Shown here one piece after another: positions 43,649 to 51,873 of a DNA stretch of 64,000 bases. The notes beneath the pieces were generated by a model. That model worked only from the letters and a program-made list of their open reading frames with translations. It made no database searches and had not been told where the DNA came from. How positions within the stretch are numbered: position 1 is the stretch's first letter; every line of letters starts with the position of its first letter. The DNA is from Chryseobacterium mucoviscidosis. GTDB taxonomy: Bacteria > Bacteroidota > Bacteroidia > Flavobacteriales > Weeksellaceae. The translations under genes were made by a program, and so were the position numbers. Location: assembly GCF_002177115.1 (NCBI RefSeq), contig NZ_MVAG01000103.1, positions 1 to 64,000 of the forward strand, given 5' to 3'.

Positions 43649-45244
43649 TTAAGCATTCTTAAACTCACTGATGAAATGCAGTTTCACATTCGGGAACTTC
43701 TCCTGCGTCATATGAATCGTGAAAGAAGAATCGGCAAGGAAAACCAACTGGTTGTATTTGTCTCTCGCTAAAAATCTCTGTTTCAGTCTTGCAAATTCCT
43801 TGAATTCATCCGATTTTTCATCCGCTTCAACCCAACACGCTTTGTGCATAGAAAGAGGTTCGTAAGTACATTTTGCCCCATATTCATGCTCCAGACGATA
43901 CTGGATAACCTCATACTGAAGCGCACCCACTGTTCCGATGATCTTTCTGCCGTTCATTTCAAGGGTAAATAACTGTGCAACCCCTTCATCCATCAATTGA
44001 TCGATCCCTTTTGCCAGTTGTTTTGCTTTCAACGGATCGTTGTTGTTAATATATCTGAAATGTTCAGGAGAGAAGCTCGGAATTCCTTTGAAATTCAGTT
44101 TTTCACCGCCTGTTAACGTATCTCCGATTCTGAAACTTCCCGTATCATGAAGACCTACAATATCTCCCGGGAAACTTTCATCAACCACCTCTTTTTTATC
44201 TGCGAAGAAAGCATTTGGTGAAGAGAACTTCATTTTTTTGCCCTCTCTTACCAAAAGATAATTTTCATTTCTCTTGAAAGTTCCCGAAACAATTTTCACG
44301 AAAGCCAGTCTATCCCTGTGTTTCGGATCCATATTCGCATGGATCTTGAAAACGAATCCTGTAAAACCATTTTCTTCAGGCTTTACAATACGCGTATCAC
44401 TTTCCTTCGGTTGTGGCATCGGTGCAATATCAATAAAAGCATCCAGCAACTCACGAACCCCGAAATTATTCAAAGCCGAACCAAAGAAAACAGGCTGCAA
44501 ATCCCCCTTCATATAATCTTCACGGTTGAATTCAGGATAAACCGACTGAACCAGATCCAGTTCATCTCTTAAAGTAGCGGCAGCTTTTTCGCCAATCACT
44601 TCATCAATTGAAGGATCATTAATATTGTCAAACTTTATCGCTTCACCCACCTTCTGTTTCTTCTCTTCCAAAAACAACTGGATATTGTTTTCCCAGATAT
44701 TGTAAATTCCCTGAAAGTCAGCTCCCATACCAATTGGCAAAGAAAGCGGACAAACCGTTAATCCCAGTTTCTGTTCCACCTCATCCAGCAAATCGAAAGC
44801 ATCCTTACCTTCACGGTCAAGCTTATTAATGAAAACCAGCATCGGAATGTTTCTCATTCTACAAACCTGAACAAGCTTTTCCGTCTGTTCCTCAACCCCT
44901 TTTGCAACGTCAATCACAACGATTACAGAATCAACCGCCGTTAAAGTTCTGTACGTATCCTCTGCAAAATCCTTGTGACCGGGAGTATCCAGAATGTTGA
45001 TTTTGTGGTTTCTGTATTCAAAAGCCAATACCGAAGTTGCCACGGAGATTCCTCTCTGTCTTTCAATTTCCATGAAATCGGAGGTCGCTCCCTTTTTTAT
45101 TTTGTTGGATTTTACCGCACCTGCTTCCTGAATTGCACCTCCGAAAAGCAAAAGCTTTTCCGTAAGAGTGGTTTTTCCGGCATCGGGGTGAGAGATAATT
45201 CCGAAGGTTTTTCTTTTTTCTATTTCTTTGATTAAGTCTGACAT
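43649..45244 (-). CDS. prfC: Peptide chain release factor 3
   Basis: A 531-residue translational GTPase (RF3) that removes RF1/RF2 from the ribosome after peptide release. The G1 motif is SHPDAGKTT (18-26), G3 is DTPGHKDF and G4 is NKLD, in the RF3-specific context of an EIERQRGISV switch region. The C-terminal part has the usual RF3 ending. The start at 45244 (MSDLIKEIEKRKTFG) matches the family; an in-frame ATG at 45307 would add 21 residues without family support. The gene stands alone, with a terminator 30 bases beyond it and a repeat-rich gap upstream. Confidence 0.95.
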   Translation of the reverse strand: MSDLIKEIEKRKTFGIISHPDAGKTTLTEKLLLFGGAIQEAGAVKSNKIKKGATSDFMEIERQRGISVATSVLAFEYRNHKINILDTPGHKDFAEDTYRTLTAVDSVIVVIDVAKGVEEQTEKLVQVCRMRNIPMLVFINKLDREGKDAFDLLDEVEQKLGLTVCPLSLPIGMGADFQGIYNIWENNIQLFLEEKKQKVGEAIKFDNINDPSIDEVIGEKAAATLRDELDLVQSVYPEFNREDYMKGDLQPVFFGSALNNFGVRELLDAFIDIAPMPQPKESDTRIVKPEENGFTGFVFKIHANMDPKHRDRLAFVKIVSGTFKRNENYLLVREGKKMKFSSPNAFFADKKEVVDESFPGDIVGLHDTGSFRIGDTLTGGEKLNFKGIPSFSPEHFRYINNNDPLKAKQLAKGIDQLMDEGVAQLFTLEMNGRKIIGTVGALQYEVIQYRLEHEYGAKCTYEPLSMHKACWVEADEKSDEFKEFARLKQRFLARDKYNQLVFLADSSFTIHMTQEKFPNVKLHFISEFKNA

Positions 45245-45378
45245 ATCGTATTTTGAAGTTGCAAAAATCGGGAATTTTGTCGAATCCTGAAAATTTTGTT
45301 TGAACACAAATTTTTACACGAAAAAGCATGAATTTTATTTAACCGCAAACTCACAAAAGATTATAACACATTCGTAAC

Positions 45379-45588
45379 AAATTTGTTTGAACTAATTTCA
45401 GAATTAACCACAAAAGGCACAAAAGACGATGGTAAAGCGAATTTCCAGAATAATCAAAGCAATCAAAAGAATAAAAATCAAAGATTTTTAAAAACTATTG
45501 CGAACTTTTTCATTTATAATGATCAACTTTAAATAAAAGTCTAGTCATCTTTTGTCCCTTTTGCGGTTAAATAAAAAGTTTAAACAGA
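45379..45588 (-). repeat. 210-bp palindromic dispersed element, copy A2
   Basis: Close to the reverse complement of 132-341: AAATTTGTTTGAACTAATTT at the left end, AATAAAAATCAAAGATTTTT in the middle and AATAAAAAGTTTAAACAGA at the right end. It has the same length as the other two copies. It lies in the 949-base gap 45245-46193, which also holds copy B2 and the palindrome at 45995-46156, and no gene. Confidence 0.8.
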
Positions 45589-45657
45589 ATCAACTTAAGA
45601 TTAAATTCTTTACACGTAACAGGACACATTAGTTTAAAAATCTTTGATTTTTTATTT

Positions 45658-45846
45658 TGAAGTTGTTTGAAGTAAGAGAGTTTGCTCCTTTAGGAGCAGA
45701 ATCTGTGTAGAAATAAGAATAAATCCGCAAATCAATCCGTAGGATTGATATCTATAAATATGAGAAATTTTTTAAAGATAGCGTTCCTACGGAACGCAAA
45801 ATGCATTGTGAATAAGGTGTCTACACAGATAAAACTCTATAGAGTT
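45658..45846 (+). repeat. 189-bp string-of-hairpins repeat, copy B2
   Basis: Palindromes GCTCCTTTAGGAGC, AATCAATCCGTAGGATTGAT, GCGTTCCTACGGAACGC and AAACTCTATAGAGTTT, in the same order and orientation as 37891-38080. Most differences from B1 lie between or symmetrically within the palindromes. Confidence 0.8.
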
Positions 45847-45994
45847 TTCTACCGTTTTACTTTAAACAACTTTTTTTGTTTGCTTTTGCCAAACTAAAAA
45901 TAGGCTAAAAAAAAATCAAATTCGTGGAATTTGTGAAAACCATTTGTGTTATTCGTGTTTAAAAGATCTACGATGAGTTTAAATTTTATTGGAA

Positions 45995-46156
45995 AAACGC
46001 TAAGGCGCAAGATTTAAATAAGAGTTTTCCAGTCTTAAGACGCAAGGATAAAATCAAAGATTTTATTTTATAATTCTGATGATCAATTTTATCAAAGATA
46101 AAATCCTTGCGCCTTAAAAATTTAAGACTAGTAAAAATCCTGCGTCTTTGCGAAAA
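45995..46156. repeat. Long imperfect palindrome (AAGGCGCAAG type)
   Basis: Arms AAGACGCAAGGATAAAATC and GATAAAATCCTTGCGCCTT flank a centre with two ATCAAAGAT motifs. Outer arms are AGGCGCAAG-like and TGCGTCTTTGCG. The ATCAAAGAT core is shared with the 210-bp element, so the families may be related. Confidence 0.65.
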
Positions 46157-46193
46157 CCAACCTGAGTCGTGTTAATTCTTGTAAAAATTAGTG

Positions 46194-47372
46194 CTATTTG
46201 TGTTTAAGCTTAAGCAAATAAGCCAGTCCCAATCCCACAAAAACCATCGCCGCACTGAAAGGAAAAATATAGCTCATCCCGTAAAGATCGGCAATTCCGC
46301 CAATCAGCGGTCCTGCAACACCAAGAGAAAGATCAATAAAAAGACCATATCCCGCCAAAGCGGAACCCTGATTGGATGAAGGCACACTTTTAATCGCCAC
46401 CACACCCAAAGCCGGAAAAATTAATGAAAACCCAAGTCCCGTAACGCCGGCTCCCACAAGAGCCATTTGTGAATTCGTGGCAAACGAAATAATTAAAAGC
46501 CCGATAGTTTCCACCAAAAGACAGGCAATAGCGACCTTAATTCCTCCGTAATTATTGATTACATTATTGAAAACGAGTCGTCCTGCAACAAACAGTACCC
46601 CGAAAACACTCAGACATAAAGCGCCGTTATTCCAATGAAAGTAATTGTAATACAGGGTAATAAAAGTTGAAATACTCGCAAAACCAAGTCCTCCTAAAGC
46701 CAGACAAACGCCGAAAGGAGCCACTTTTCCCAAAACTTTCCAGAACGGCTGCGATTCCTTTATATTCGTATTGGTTTTATTGTCTTTGGTTTTTGCGAAA
46801 AGAAATCCTAAAATTCCAAGAATAATCGAAAGAATTCCGATTCCGTATAAGCTGAATTCATGCTCAATCGTTACGCCCAGAGAAGCTCCGATTGCCAATG
46901 CGCCGTAACAGGCAACGCCGTTGTAGGAAATAATTTTTGCCGTATGCTTTTCTCCGACTGCCATAATTGCCCAGTTGATGGGACTTGCACCGATCATTCC
47001 TTCCGCGCAGCCTGTAAGAAGACGTGTGATAATCAAAAATATTAAACTTAACCACGGAGAAAATTTAAAATAATAAGCAATGATCAGGAAAATTCCGGTC
47101 AGCGAAAAACTGATCATGCTGAATAAAACGGCTGGTTTCGGGCCTTTTCCATCAATGATTTTTCCGGAATAAGCTCTCAGGAAAAATGTAGAAACATATT
47201 GCAGACTGATGACCAAACCTGCAATCACCAGACTGAACCCAAGACTTTTATTAATGAAAATAGGAAGAACCGAAAGCGATAATCCGATAACGAAATACCC
47301 TATAAAGGTAAAACTTACATAACTGATTAAAGACAGATTAACATTCTCCGACTTTTTTACCAAACCCTGCAT
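46194..47372 (-). CDS. Major facilitator superfamily transporter (YhhS/YfcJ-like)
   Basis: A 392-residue inner-membrane secondary transporter with about twelve hydrophobic segments. The loop 2-3 signature appears as RAYSGKIIDGKGPKPAV (about residues 66-82), and a TGCAEGM segment follows near 119-125. It most resembles the YhhS/YfcJ branch, whose substrates (often sugars or drugs) are not settled. A full -7 box TAACTTTG lies on the minus strand at 47397-47390, giving a leader of about 12-17 bases. It is monocistronic; nothing nearby hints at the substrate. Confidence 0.87.
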   Translation of the reverse strand: MQGLVKKSENVNLSLISYVSFTFIGYFVIGLSLSVLPIFINKSLGFSLVIAGLVISLQYVSTFFLRAYSGKIIDGKGPKPAVLFSMISFSLTGIFLIIAYYFKFSPWLSLIFLIITRLLTGCAEGMIGASPINWAIMAVGEKHTAKIISYNGVACYGALAIGASLGVTIEHEFSLYGIGILSIILGILGFLFAKTKDNKTNTNIKESQPFWKVLGKVAPFGVCLALGGLGFASISTFITLYYNYFHWNNGALCLSVFGVLFVAGRLVFNNVINNYGGIKVAIACLLVETIGLLIISFATNSQMALVGAGVTGLGFSLIFPALGVVAIKSVPSSNQGSALAGYGLFIDLSLGVAGPLIGGIADLYGMSYIFPFSAAMVFVGLGLAYLLKLKHK

Positions 47373-47389
47373 GTGAAAATATTAAGCTG

Positions 47390-47397
47390 CAAAGTTA
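47390..47397 (-). promoter_or_regulatory. -7 box of the MFS transporter gene
   Basis: TAACTTTG on the minus strand matches TAnnTTTG, 17 bases before the ATG at 47372. Confidence 0.55.
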
Positions 47398-47436
47398 CTT
47401 CATTAAAACAGTATGAAAGAGAAATTTAACTTAAAA

Positions 47437-47646
47437 TCTGTTTAACCTTTTTTATTTAACCGCAAAAGTTATAGAAGATAAGCTGAAATTTTATTCAAAA
47501 TTTAATAACGATAAATGAAAAAGGCAACAACAGCTTTAAAAATCTTCGATTTTTAGTCTTTTGAGAATTTTGATTATTCTAATTATTGCGGAATAATGTT
47601 CTTTTGCAACTTTTGTGGTTAATTTTGAAATTTGTTTAAACATTTT
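47437..47646 (+). repeat. 210-bp palindromic dispersed element, copy A3
   Basis: Starts TCTGTTTAAC and ends GTTTAAACATTTT, with AACCGCAAAAG and CTTTTG...ACTTTTGTGGTT in the arms and AAAAATCTTCGATTTTTA in the centre. More diverged than A1 and A2 but the same length. It fills most of the 377-base gap between the MFS and CPBP genes. Confidence 0.75.
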
Positions 47647-47717
47647 AAAAAACATAAATGTAACCATGTATTTTAAGGTTAAACTTCTCTGCGATTCTCT
47701 TTTCTCATAATTTGAAT

Positions 47718-47725
47718 TATCTTTG
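47718..47725 (+). promoter_or_regulatory. -7 box of the CPBP protease gene
   Basis: TATCTTTG, a full match to TAnnTTTG, 24 bases before the ATG at 47750. Confidence 0.55.
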
Positions 47726-47749
47726 TTTCTCAATAAATTCTTAGATTCT

Positions 47750-48580
47750 ATGGAAAAAAGTAAATATCCGAATTTCAAGTTTACATGGATTGGCGGTCTT
47801 GTTTTACTGGCAGGATTGTTTTTCGGAACAATGGTGGTTTCGTCTTTTAATGTTTTCTGGATGTTTACTTTCAAAGAAAATCTACAGTACAGAGACTGGT
47901 TTTTTATGATTACCAATGCCGCAGGATTTCTTACGGCTATTGCTTTTTTTGATTTTTTCATCGTGAGAAGAACAACAGGAATGAAGCTGAATTTCAATTT
48001 TTCTCCCACTAATTTTTCTACTTATCTCCTGATTTTTCCAATGATGATCGGGATGATGTTTATTGCAGAATTTATTACCGCCCAGATTCCTACAACGGGA
48101 CCTTTTTTCGGGAAATATTACGATTTTTTTACCCAGATGATGGAAAAACTTACCGATGATCCGGTTGTGATGATCATTACTGCCGTTATCTGTGCGCCTA
48201 TTTTTGAAGAAATTATTTTCAGGGGAATTATCCAGAAAGGATTGATGAATAAAGGCGTTGAACCAAAAATGGCAATTGTTTTTGCTTCCGTAATCTTTGG
48301 TGCGGTTCACGGAAATCCGTGGCAGTTTGTGGGAGCAGTTCTGTTAGGATGCGTTCTGGGATTGGTATATTACAAAACAAAATCTCTGCTTTTACCAATG
48401 CTTTTGCATGGTTTTAATAATTTATGTTCCACCTTATTAATCACTTATGTAAAAACGGAAAGCTTCGCAGATGCTTTTAAAGTTTCAGAATGGATCATAC
48501 TGATGACAGGAATTGCACTTTTCTCCTTGTTTTATTTTCTTTTTATGAAAAAATATAAAGTGCATTATTCTGAAATTTAA
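47750..48580 (+). CDS. CPBP family intramembrane glutamic/metalloprotease
   Basis: A 276-residue membrane protein of the CPBP (Abi/Rce1) family. The catalytic motif is E153-E154-xxx-R158 (FEEIIFRG), with motif 2 His at H187 (FGAVHGN) and motif 3 His at H220 (LLHGFNN), all conserved. About seven hydrophobic segments are seen. Family members cleave CAAX-type or other membrane substrates, and some confer self-immunity to bacteriocins; no peptide gene is seen nearby. The start at 47750 is supported by the -7 box at 47718; an in-frame ATG at 47723 would overlap that box. Confidence 0.9.
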   Translation: MEKSKYPNFKFTWIGGLVLLAGLFFGTMVVSSFNVFWMFTFKENLQYRDWFFMITNAAGFLTAIAFFDFFIVRRTTGMKLNFNFSPTNFSTYLLIFPMMIGMMFIAEFITAQIPTTGPFFGKYYDFFTQMMEKLTDDPVVMIITAVICAPIFEEIIFRGIIQKGLMNKGVEPKMAIVFASVIFGAVHGNPWQFVGAVLLGCVLGLVYYKTKSLLLPMLLHGFNNLCSTLLITYVKTESFADAFKVSEWIILMTGIALFSLFYFLFMKKYKVHYSEI

Positions 48581-48697
48581 ATCTAAACACGAATGGCACT
48601 AAATTTTTACACACTAATTTCACTAATATCATTGGTGTTATTCATGATGATGATTTGAGGCTTAAACAAAATAGAAATTAAATAAATGAAATTGAAT

Positions 48698-49273
48698 ATG
48701 GAATTACTGGTAGCAACGCACAACATACATAAGAAAGAAGAAATTCAGCAGATTTTAGGCGATGAATTTGTCGTTAAAAGTCTTGCCGATTACGATCTTC
48801 ATGAAGAAATCGTAGAAGACGGAGATTCTTTCAATGCCAATGCGTTAATTAAGGCGAAATACTGCTTCGAAAAAACAGGAATTCCAAGTTTGGGCGATGA
48901 CAGCGGACTGGTTGTAGAATCTCTGGACGGAAGACCCGGGATTTTTTCCGCGCGTTATGCAGGAAATCATGATTTTGCCAAAAATATCGAAAAAGTTTTG
49001 GGCGAAATGGAAGGTATTGAAAACAGAAAAGCGTATTTCATTACTGTTTTATGCTATTACGACGAAAACGGAGCCAAATATTTCGACGGAAGGGTTCACG
49101 GAAATTTACTGAAAGAAAATAAAGGTTTCAAAGGGTTCGGCTACGATCCGATCTTCGTTCCGGAAGGGTACGACATGACTTTTGCAGAAATGGAACCGCA
49201 GGATAAAAATAAAATCAGCCACAGAAAACAGGCTTTGGATCTATTTTTGGATTTCCTGAAAGGGAAAGAATAG
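48698..49273 (+). CDS. rdgB: XTP/dITP diphosphatase (RdgB/HAM1)
   Basis: A 191-residue nucleotide-pool sanitiser that hydrolyses dITP/XTP to monophosphates. Visible are the N-terminal ATHNIHKKEE (substrate/phosphate binding), DDSGLVVESLDGRPGIFSARYAG (typical RdgB core, here D-D-S-G near residues 64-67) and FKGFGYDPIFVPEG with SHRKQA at the end. ATG 48698 gives the typical start MELLVATHN; an ATG four codons upstream (48686) is equally in frame. It precedes rnz by 145 bases, with an imperfect inverted repeat between them. Confidence 0.93.
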   Translation: MELLVATHNIHKKEEIQQILGDEFVVKSLADYDLHEEIVEDGDSFNANALIKAKYCFEKTGIPSLGDDSGLVVESLDGRPGIFSARYAGNHDFAKNIEKVLGEMEGIENRKAYFITVLCYYDENGAKYFDGRVHGNLLKENKGFKGFGYDPIFVPEGYDMTFAEMEPQDKNKISHRKQALDLFLDFLKGKE

Positions 49274-49274
49274 T

Positions 49275-49389
49275 TTGAGGTTGAGGCTAAGATGTATGGT
49301 GAAAACAGAAACCGGAATTTAGATATTTAAATTGGTTTCCACTACGTAATTTTAATCTCAGCCTAAATCTTAGTCTTAACCTAAATCCG
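49275..49389. repeat. Imperfect inverted repeat of GAGGTT/AACCTA-like hexamers
   Basis: GAGGTTGAGGCTAAGAT on the left faces AATCTCAGCCTAAATCTTAG and TCTTAACCTAAATCC on the right. Both arms are made of roughly six-base phrases. Lies between rdgB and rnz, upstream of the rnz -7 box. Confidence 0.45.
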
Positions 49390-49397
49390 TACATTTG
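49390..49397 (+). promoter_or_regulatory. -7 box of rnz
   Basis: TACATTTG, a full match to TAnnTTTG, 21 bases before the TTG start codon at 49419. Confidence 0.55.
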
Positions 49398-49418
49398 TCA
49401 CCTTAATAAACCATCGAT

Positions 49419-50333
49419 TTGAGTACTTATTTAACGATATTAGGCTTTAATTCAGCAATTCCTACGGTGAATTCTTCTCCTACCGCGCAGTTTCTGGAGA
49501 TGGAAGAACGGTCTTTCCTCATCGATTGTGGGGAAGGAACGCAGGTACAGTTGAGAAAAGCCAAAGCGAAATTTTCGAAGATCAATCATATTTTTATTTC
49601 TCATCTTCACGGAGATCACTGTTTTGGTTTACCAGGGCTTATTGCTTCCTTCAGACTTTTAGGAAGAGAAACGCCGCTTCACGTTTACGGTCCGAAAGGA
49701 ATTAAGAAAATGCTGGAAACTATTTTCACGATTACAGAAACGCACCGTGGTTTTGAAGTGGTTTATCATGAACTGGATAAAGATTATTCAGAGAAAATTT
49801 ACGAAGACAACAGGGTAGAAGTGTACACCATTCCTCTGGATCACAGAATATACTGCAACGGTTATCTGTTTAAAGAAAAACCGAAAGACAGGCATCTGAA
49901 CATGAAGGAAATAGCGAAGTACAGCGAAATAGAAACCTGCGATTATCACAATATAAAAGCCGGAAAAGATTTTGTTTTAAGCGATGGATACGTTCTTAAA
50001 AATGAAATTCTTACCGTAGAACCTGCATCTTCTGTATCTTACGCCTTTTGCAGCGATACAAGATATCTGGAAAGTGTAATCCCGATCATTAAAAATGTAA
50101 CCGTGCTTTATCATGAATCTACATTTCTTCACGATTTGAAGGAAATGGCAGATTATACAGGGCATACAACTGCTCTGGAAGCTGCAACGGTAGCCAGAAA
50201 AGCAGAAGTCGGAAAACTGATCTTAGGACATTTTTCCAATCGGTACGGAGATCTTACCGTATTTACCGATGAAGCAAGAACTGTTTTTCCCAATACTTTC
50301 TTACCGAAGGCACTGGAACCTGTAAAAATTTAA
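49419..50333 (+). CDS. rnz: Ribonuclease Z
   Basis: A 304-residue metallo-beta-lactamase-fold tRNA 3' endonuclease. The zinc motif is H62-L-H-G-D-H67, and LDHRIYCNGYLF and the later YHESTF, GHTTA and GHFSNRY segments match the RNase Z signature. The start codon is TTG at 49419 (STYLTILGFNSA follows, the expected strand). No in-frame ATG is available upstream of this conserved start, and the -7 box 21 bases upstream supports it. It is followed after five bases by the TIGR02757 gene, so they share an operon. Confidence 0.93.
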   Translation: MSTYLTILGFNSAIPTVNSSPTAQFLEMEERSFLIDCGEGTQVQLRKAKAKFSKINHIFISHLHGDHCFGLPGLIASFRLLGRETPLHVYGPKGIKKMLETIFTITETHRGFEVVYHELDKDYSEKIYEDNRVEVYTIPLDHRIYCNGYLFKEKPKDRHLNMKEIAKYSEIETCDYHNIKAGKDFVLSDGYVLKNEILTVEPASSVSYAFCSDTRYLESVIPIIKNVTVLYHESTFLHDLKEMADYTGHTTALEAATVARKAEVGKLILGHFSNRYGDLTVFTDEARTVFPNTFLPKALEPVKI

Positions 50334-50338
50334 AAATA

Positions 50339-51109
50339 ATGTTGAAGTTTGAAGAACTGAAAATCTTCTTAGATGAAAAAGCAGACCAGTACAATGATCC
50401 TGAATTTATAGAAAATGATCCGATCCAGATTCCGCATCGTTTTTCTCTGAAACAGGATATTGAAATTGCAGGATTTCTGGCGGCGACAATTTCGTGGGGA
50501 AACAGAAAAGCGATCATTAAATCGGCAGAAAAAATGCTCGATATTATGGGAAATTCACCCTATGATTTTGTTTTGAATCATTCGGAAAAAGATTTGAAAT
50601 TTCTTGAAGGCAAAAGTGTCCACAGAACGTTTAACGGAGAAGATTTTGCTTATTTTATTAAGCAGTTTAACAGAATTTATACGGAGAATGAAAGTCTGGA
50701 AGATTTATTCAGGATAAATGATTCTGAGATTAATTTTTCTCATGCCATTGAACGTTTCAGAACACAGTTTTTGGGAATGGAAAAGCACAGAACGCACAAA
50801 CATGTAAGTTCGCCGTATAAAAATTCTTCCACCAAAAGAATCATTATGTTTCTGCGCTGGATGGTGCGTAACGACAGGCGTGGCGTAGATTTTGGTCTTT
50901 GGGAAAATACAGATCCGAAACATCTGTCGATTCCTTTGGATGTACATACCGGAAATATTTCAAGAAAACTGGGGCTGATTACGAGAACGCAGAACGACTG
51001 GAAAACGGTGGAAGAATTAGATCTTATCATCCGTACATTTGATGAAAAAGATCCTGCAAAATACGATTTTGCACTGTTTGGATTAGGAGTTACCAAGGAA
51101 TTAATTTAA
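50339..51109 (+). CDS. TIGR02757 (DUF2400) family protein
   Basis: A 256-residue protein of the TIGR02757/DUF2400 family, of unknown function and common in Bacteroidota. Visible family segments are QIPHRFSLKQDIEIAGFLAA (about 24-43), MFLRWMVRND (about 163-172) and IPLDVHTGNISRKLGL (about 195-210). It looks soluble and all-helical, reminiscent of HhH-GPD-like DNA glycosylase folds, though no catalytic Lys/Asp is asserted. It sits five bases after rnz and 12 bases before a membrane coiled-coil gene; the three probably form one transcript. Confidence 0.85.
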   Translation: MLKFEELKIFLDEKADQYNDPEFIENDPIQIPHRFSLKQDIEIAGFLAATISWGNRKAIIKSAEKMLDIMGNSPYDFVLNHSEKDLKFLEGKSVHRTFNGEDFAYFIKQFNRIYTENESLEDLFRINDSEINFSHAIERFRTQFLGMEKHRTHKHVSSPYKNSSTKRIIMFLRWMVRNDRRGVDFGLWENTDPKHLSIPLDVHTGNISRKLGLITRTQNDWKTVEELDLIIRTFDEKDPAKYDFALFGLGVTKELI

Positions 51110-51121
51110 AATTGAAACGCA

Positions 51122-51673
51122 ATGAAAAAGAACGAAGAAAAAATTGAAGTATTAGAAAGAATTGCCAACGGAATTACATGGTGGATCGGTTCTATTCCGT
51201 CGCTCATTGCGCATACCCTGTTTTTTTTGATTTCTTTTCTTCTGCCGGTTCTTCATATTGTAGAATTTGATAAAATGCTGCTGATTCTTACCACAGTGGT
51301 TTCTTTAGAGGCAATTTATCTTGCCATTTTCATCCAGATGTCGGTGAATAAAAGTCATGAAAAGATTGAAGACATTCAGGAAGATATCGAGGAAATTAGT
51401 GAGGATATTGAAGATATTCAGGAAGATATTGAAGAGATCAGCGAAGACATTGAGGAAATCAGCGAGGATATCGAAGAAATTAATGAAGATATTGAGGATA
51501 TTCAGGAAGATATTGAAGAAATTAATGAGGAAGAAGATGAAGAAGACCATAATGAGCGCGCCAAAAATGTAATGCTGAAAAGCAATGTAAGTTCCAACAA
51601 AAATGAAATTAAAGCACTGAAAGATAAGATCTCAGAATTGCAAAATATGATTGACGAACTGAAAAAAGATTAG
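51122..51673 (+). CDS. DUF1003-like membrane protein with a heptad-repeat coiled coil
   Basis: A 183-residue protein. Two hydrophobic segments (about residues 26-47 and 51-72) resemble the membrane part of DUF1003. They are followed by a very regular acidic coiled coil of EDIEEIS/EDIEDIQ/EDIEEIN heptads (81-135) and an acidic patch. A second normal coiled coil (about 155-182) ends the protein. The heptad region is encoded by a 21-bp minisatellite (51362-51526), so its length may vary between strains. Function unknown. Twelve bases after the TIGR02757 gene. Confidence 0.75.
   Translation: MKKNEEKIEVLERIANGITWWIGSIPSLIAHTLFFLISFLLPVLHIVEFDKMLLILTTVVSLEAIYLAIFIQMSVNKSHEKIEDIQEDIEEISEDIEDIQEDIEEISEDIEEISEDIEEINEDIEDIQEDIEEINEEEDEEDHNERAKNVMLKSNVSSNKNEIKALKDKISELQNMIDELKKD
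51362..51526 (+). repeat. 21-bp coding minisatellite (seven-residue repeat)
   Basis: One partial and seven full copies of a unit encoding EDIE-(E/D)-I-(S/Q/N). Synonymous differences such as GAAGATATT against GAGGATATC separate the copies, so they are not freshly duplicated, but the array could still change length. Confidence 0.8.
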
Positions 51674-51715
51674 TTAATCAACAGATAAAATTGTTGAAAT
51701 AGTAAAATTCCACAC

Positions 51716-51746
51716 AAAAAGACTGATAATTTTATCAGTCTTTTTT
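51716..51746 (+). terminator. Intrinsic terminator of the rnz operon
   Basis: AAAAAGACTGATAA pairs with TTATCAGTCTTTTT with a very short TT loop, then a T-tract. Confidence 0.85.
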
Positions 51747-51849
51747 ATTAATTCAGATAGAATATCTGTTATTTCTATAATTTTAAAATATTTTAGGTTA
51801 TTTGTAGTATAACGCTTGTTTTTTGTTCTGATTTTAAGTAATAATTTAG

Positions 51850-51857
51850 TATTTTTG
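51850..51857 (+). promoter_or_regulatory. -7 box of the first choice-of-anchor L gene
   Basis: TATTTTTG, a full match to TAnnTTTG, 16 bases before the ATG at 51874. Confidence 0.55.
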
Positions 51858-51873
51858 AACAAACAACAACAAA

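Noticed and set aside
47536..48009. 157-codon minus-strand frame upstream of the CPBP gene
   Set aside because: It lies antisense to the CPBP gene and within repeat copy A3; it is rich in Lys/Ile without domain features.
48594..48659. 21-codon hydrophobic peptide starting MALNFYT
   Set aside because: It is formed by a dispersed ACGAATGGCAC/CACTAAT phrase also seen in other gaps, with no promoter; judged to be repeat sequence.
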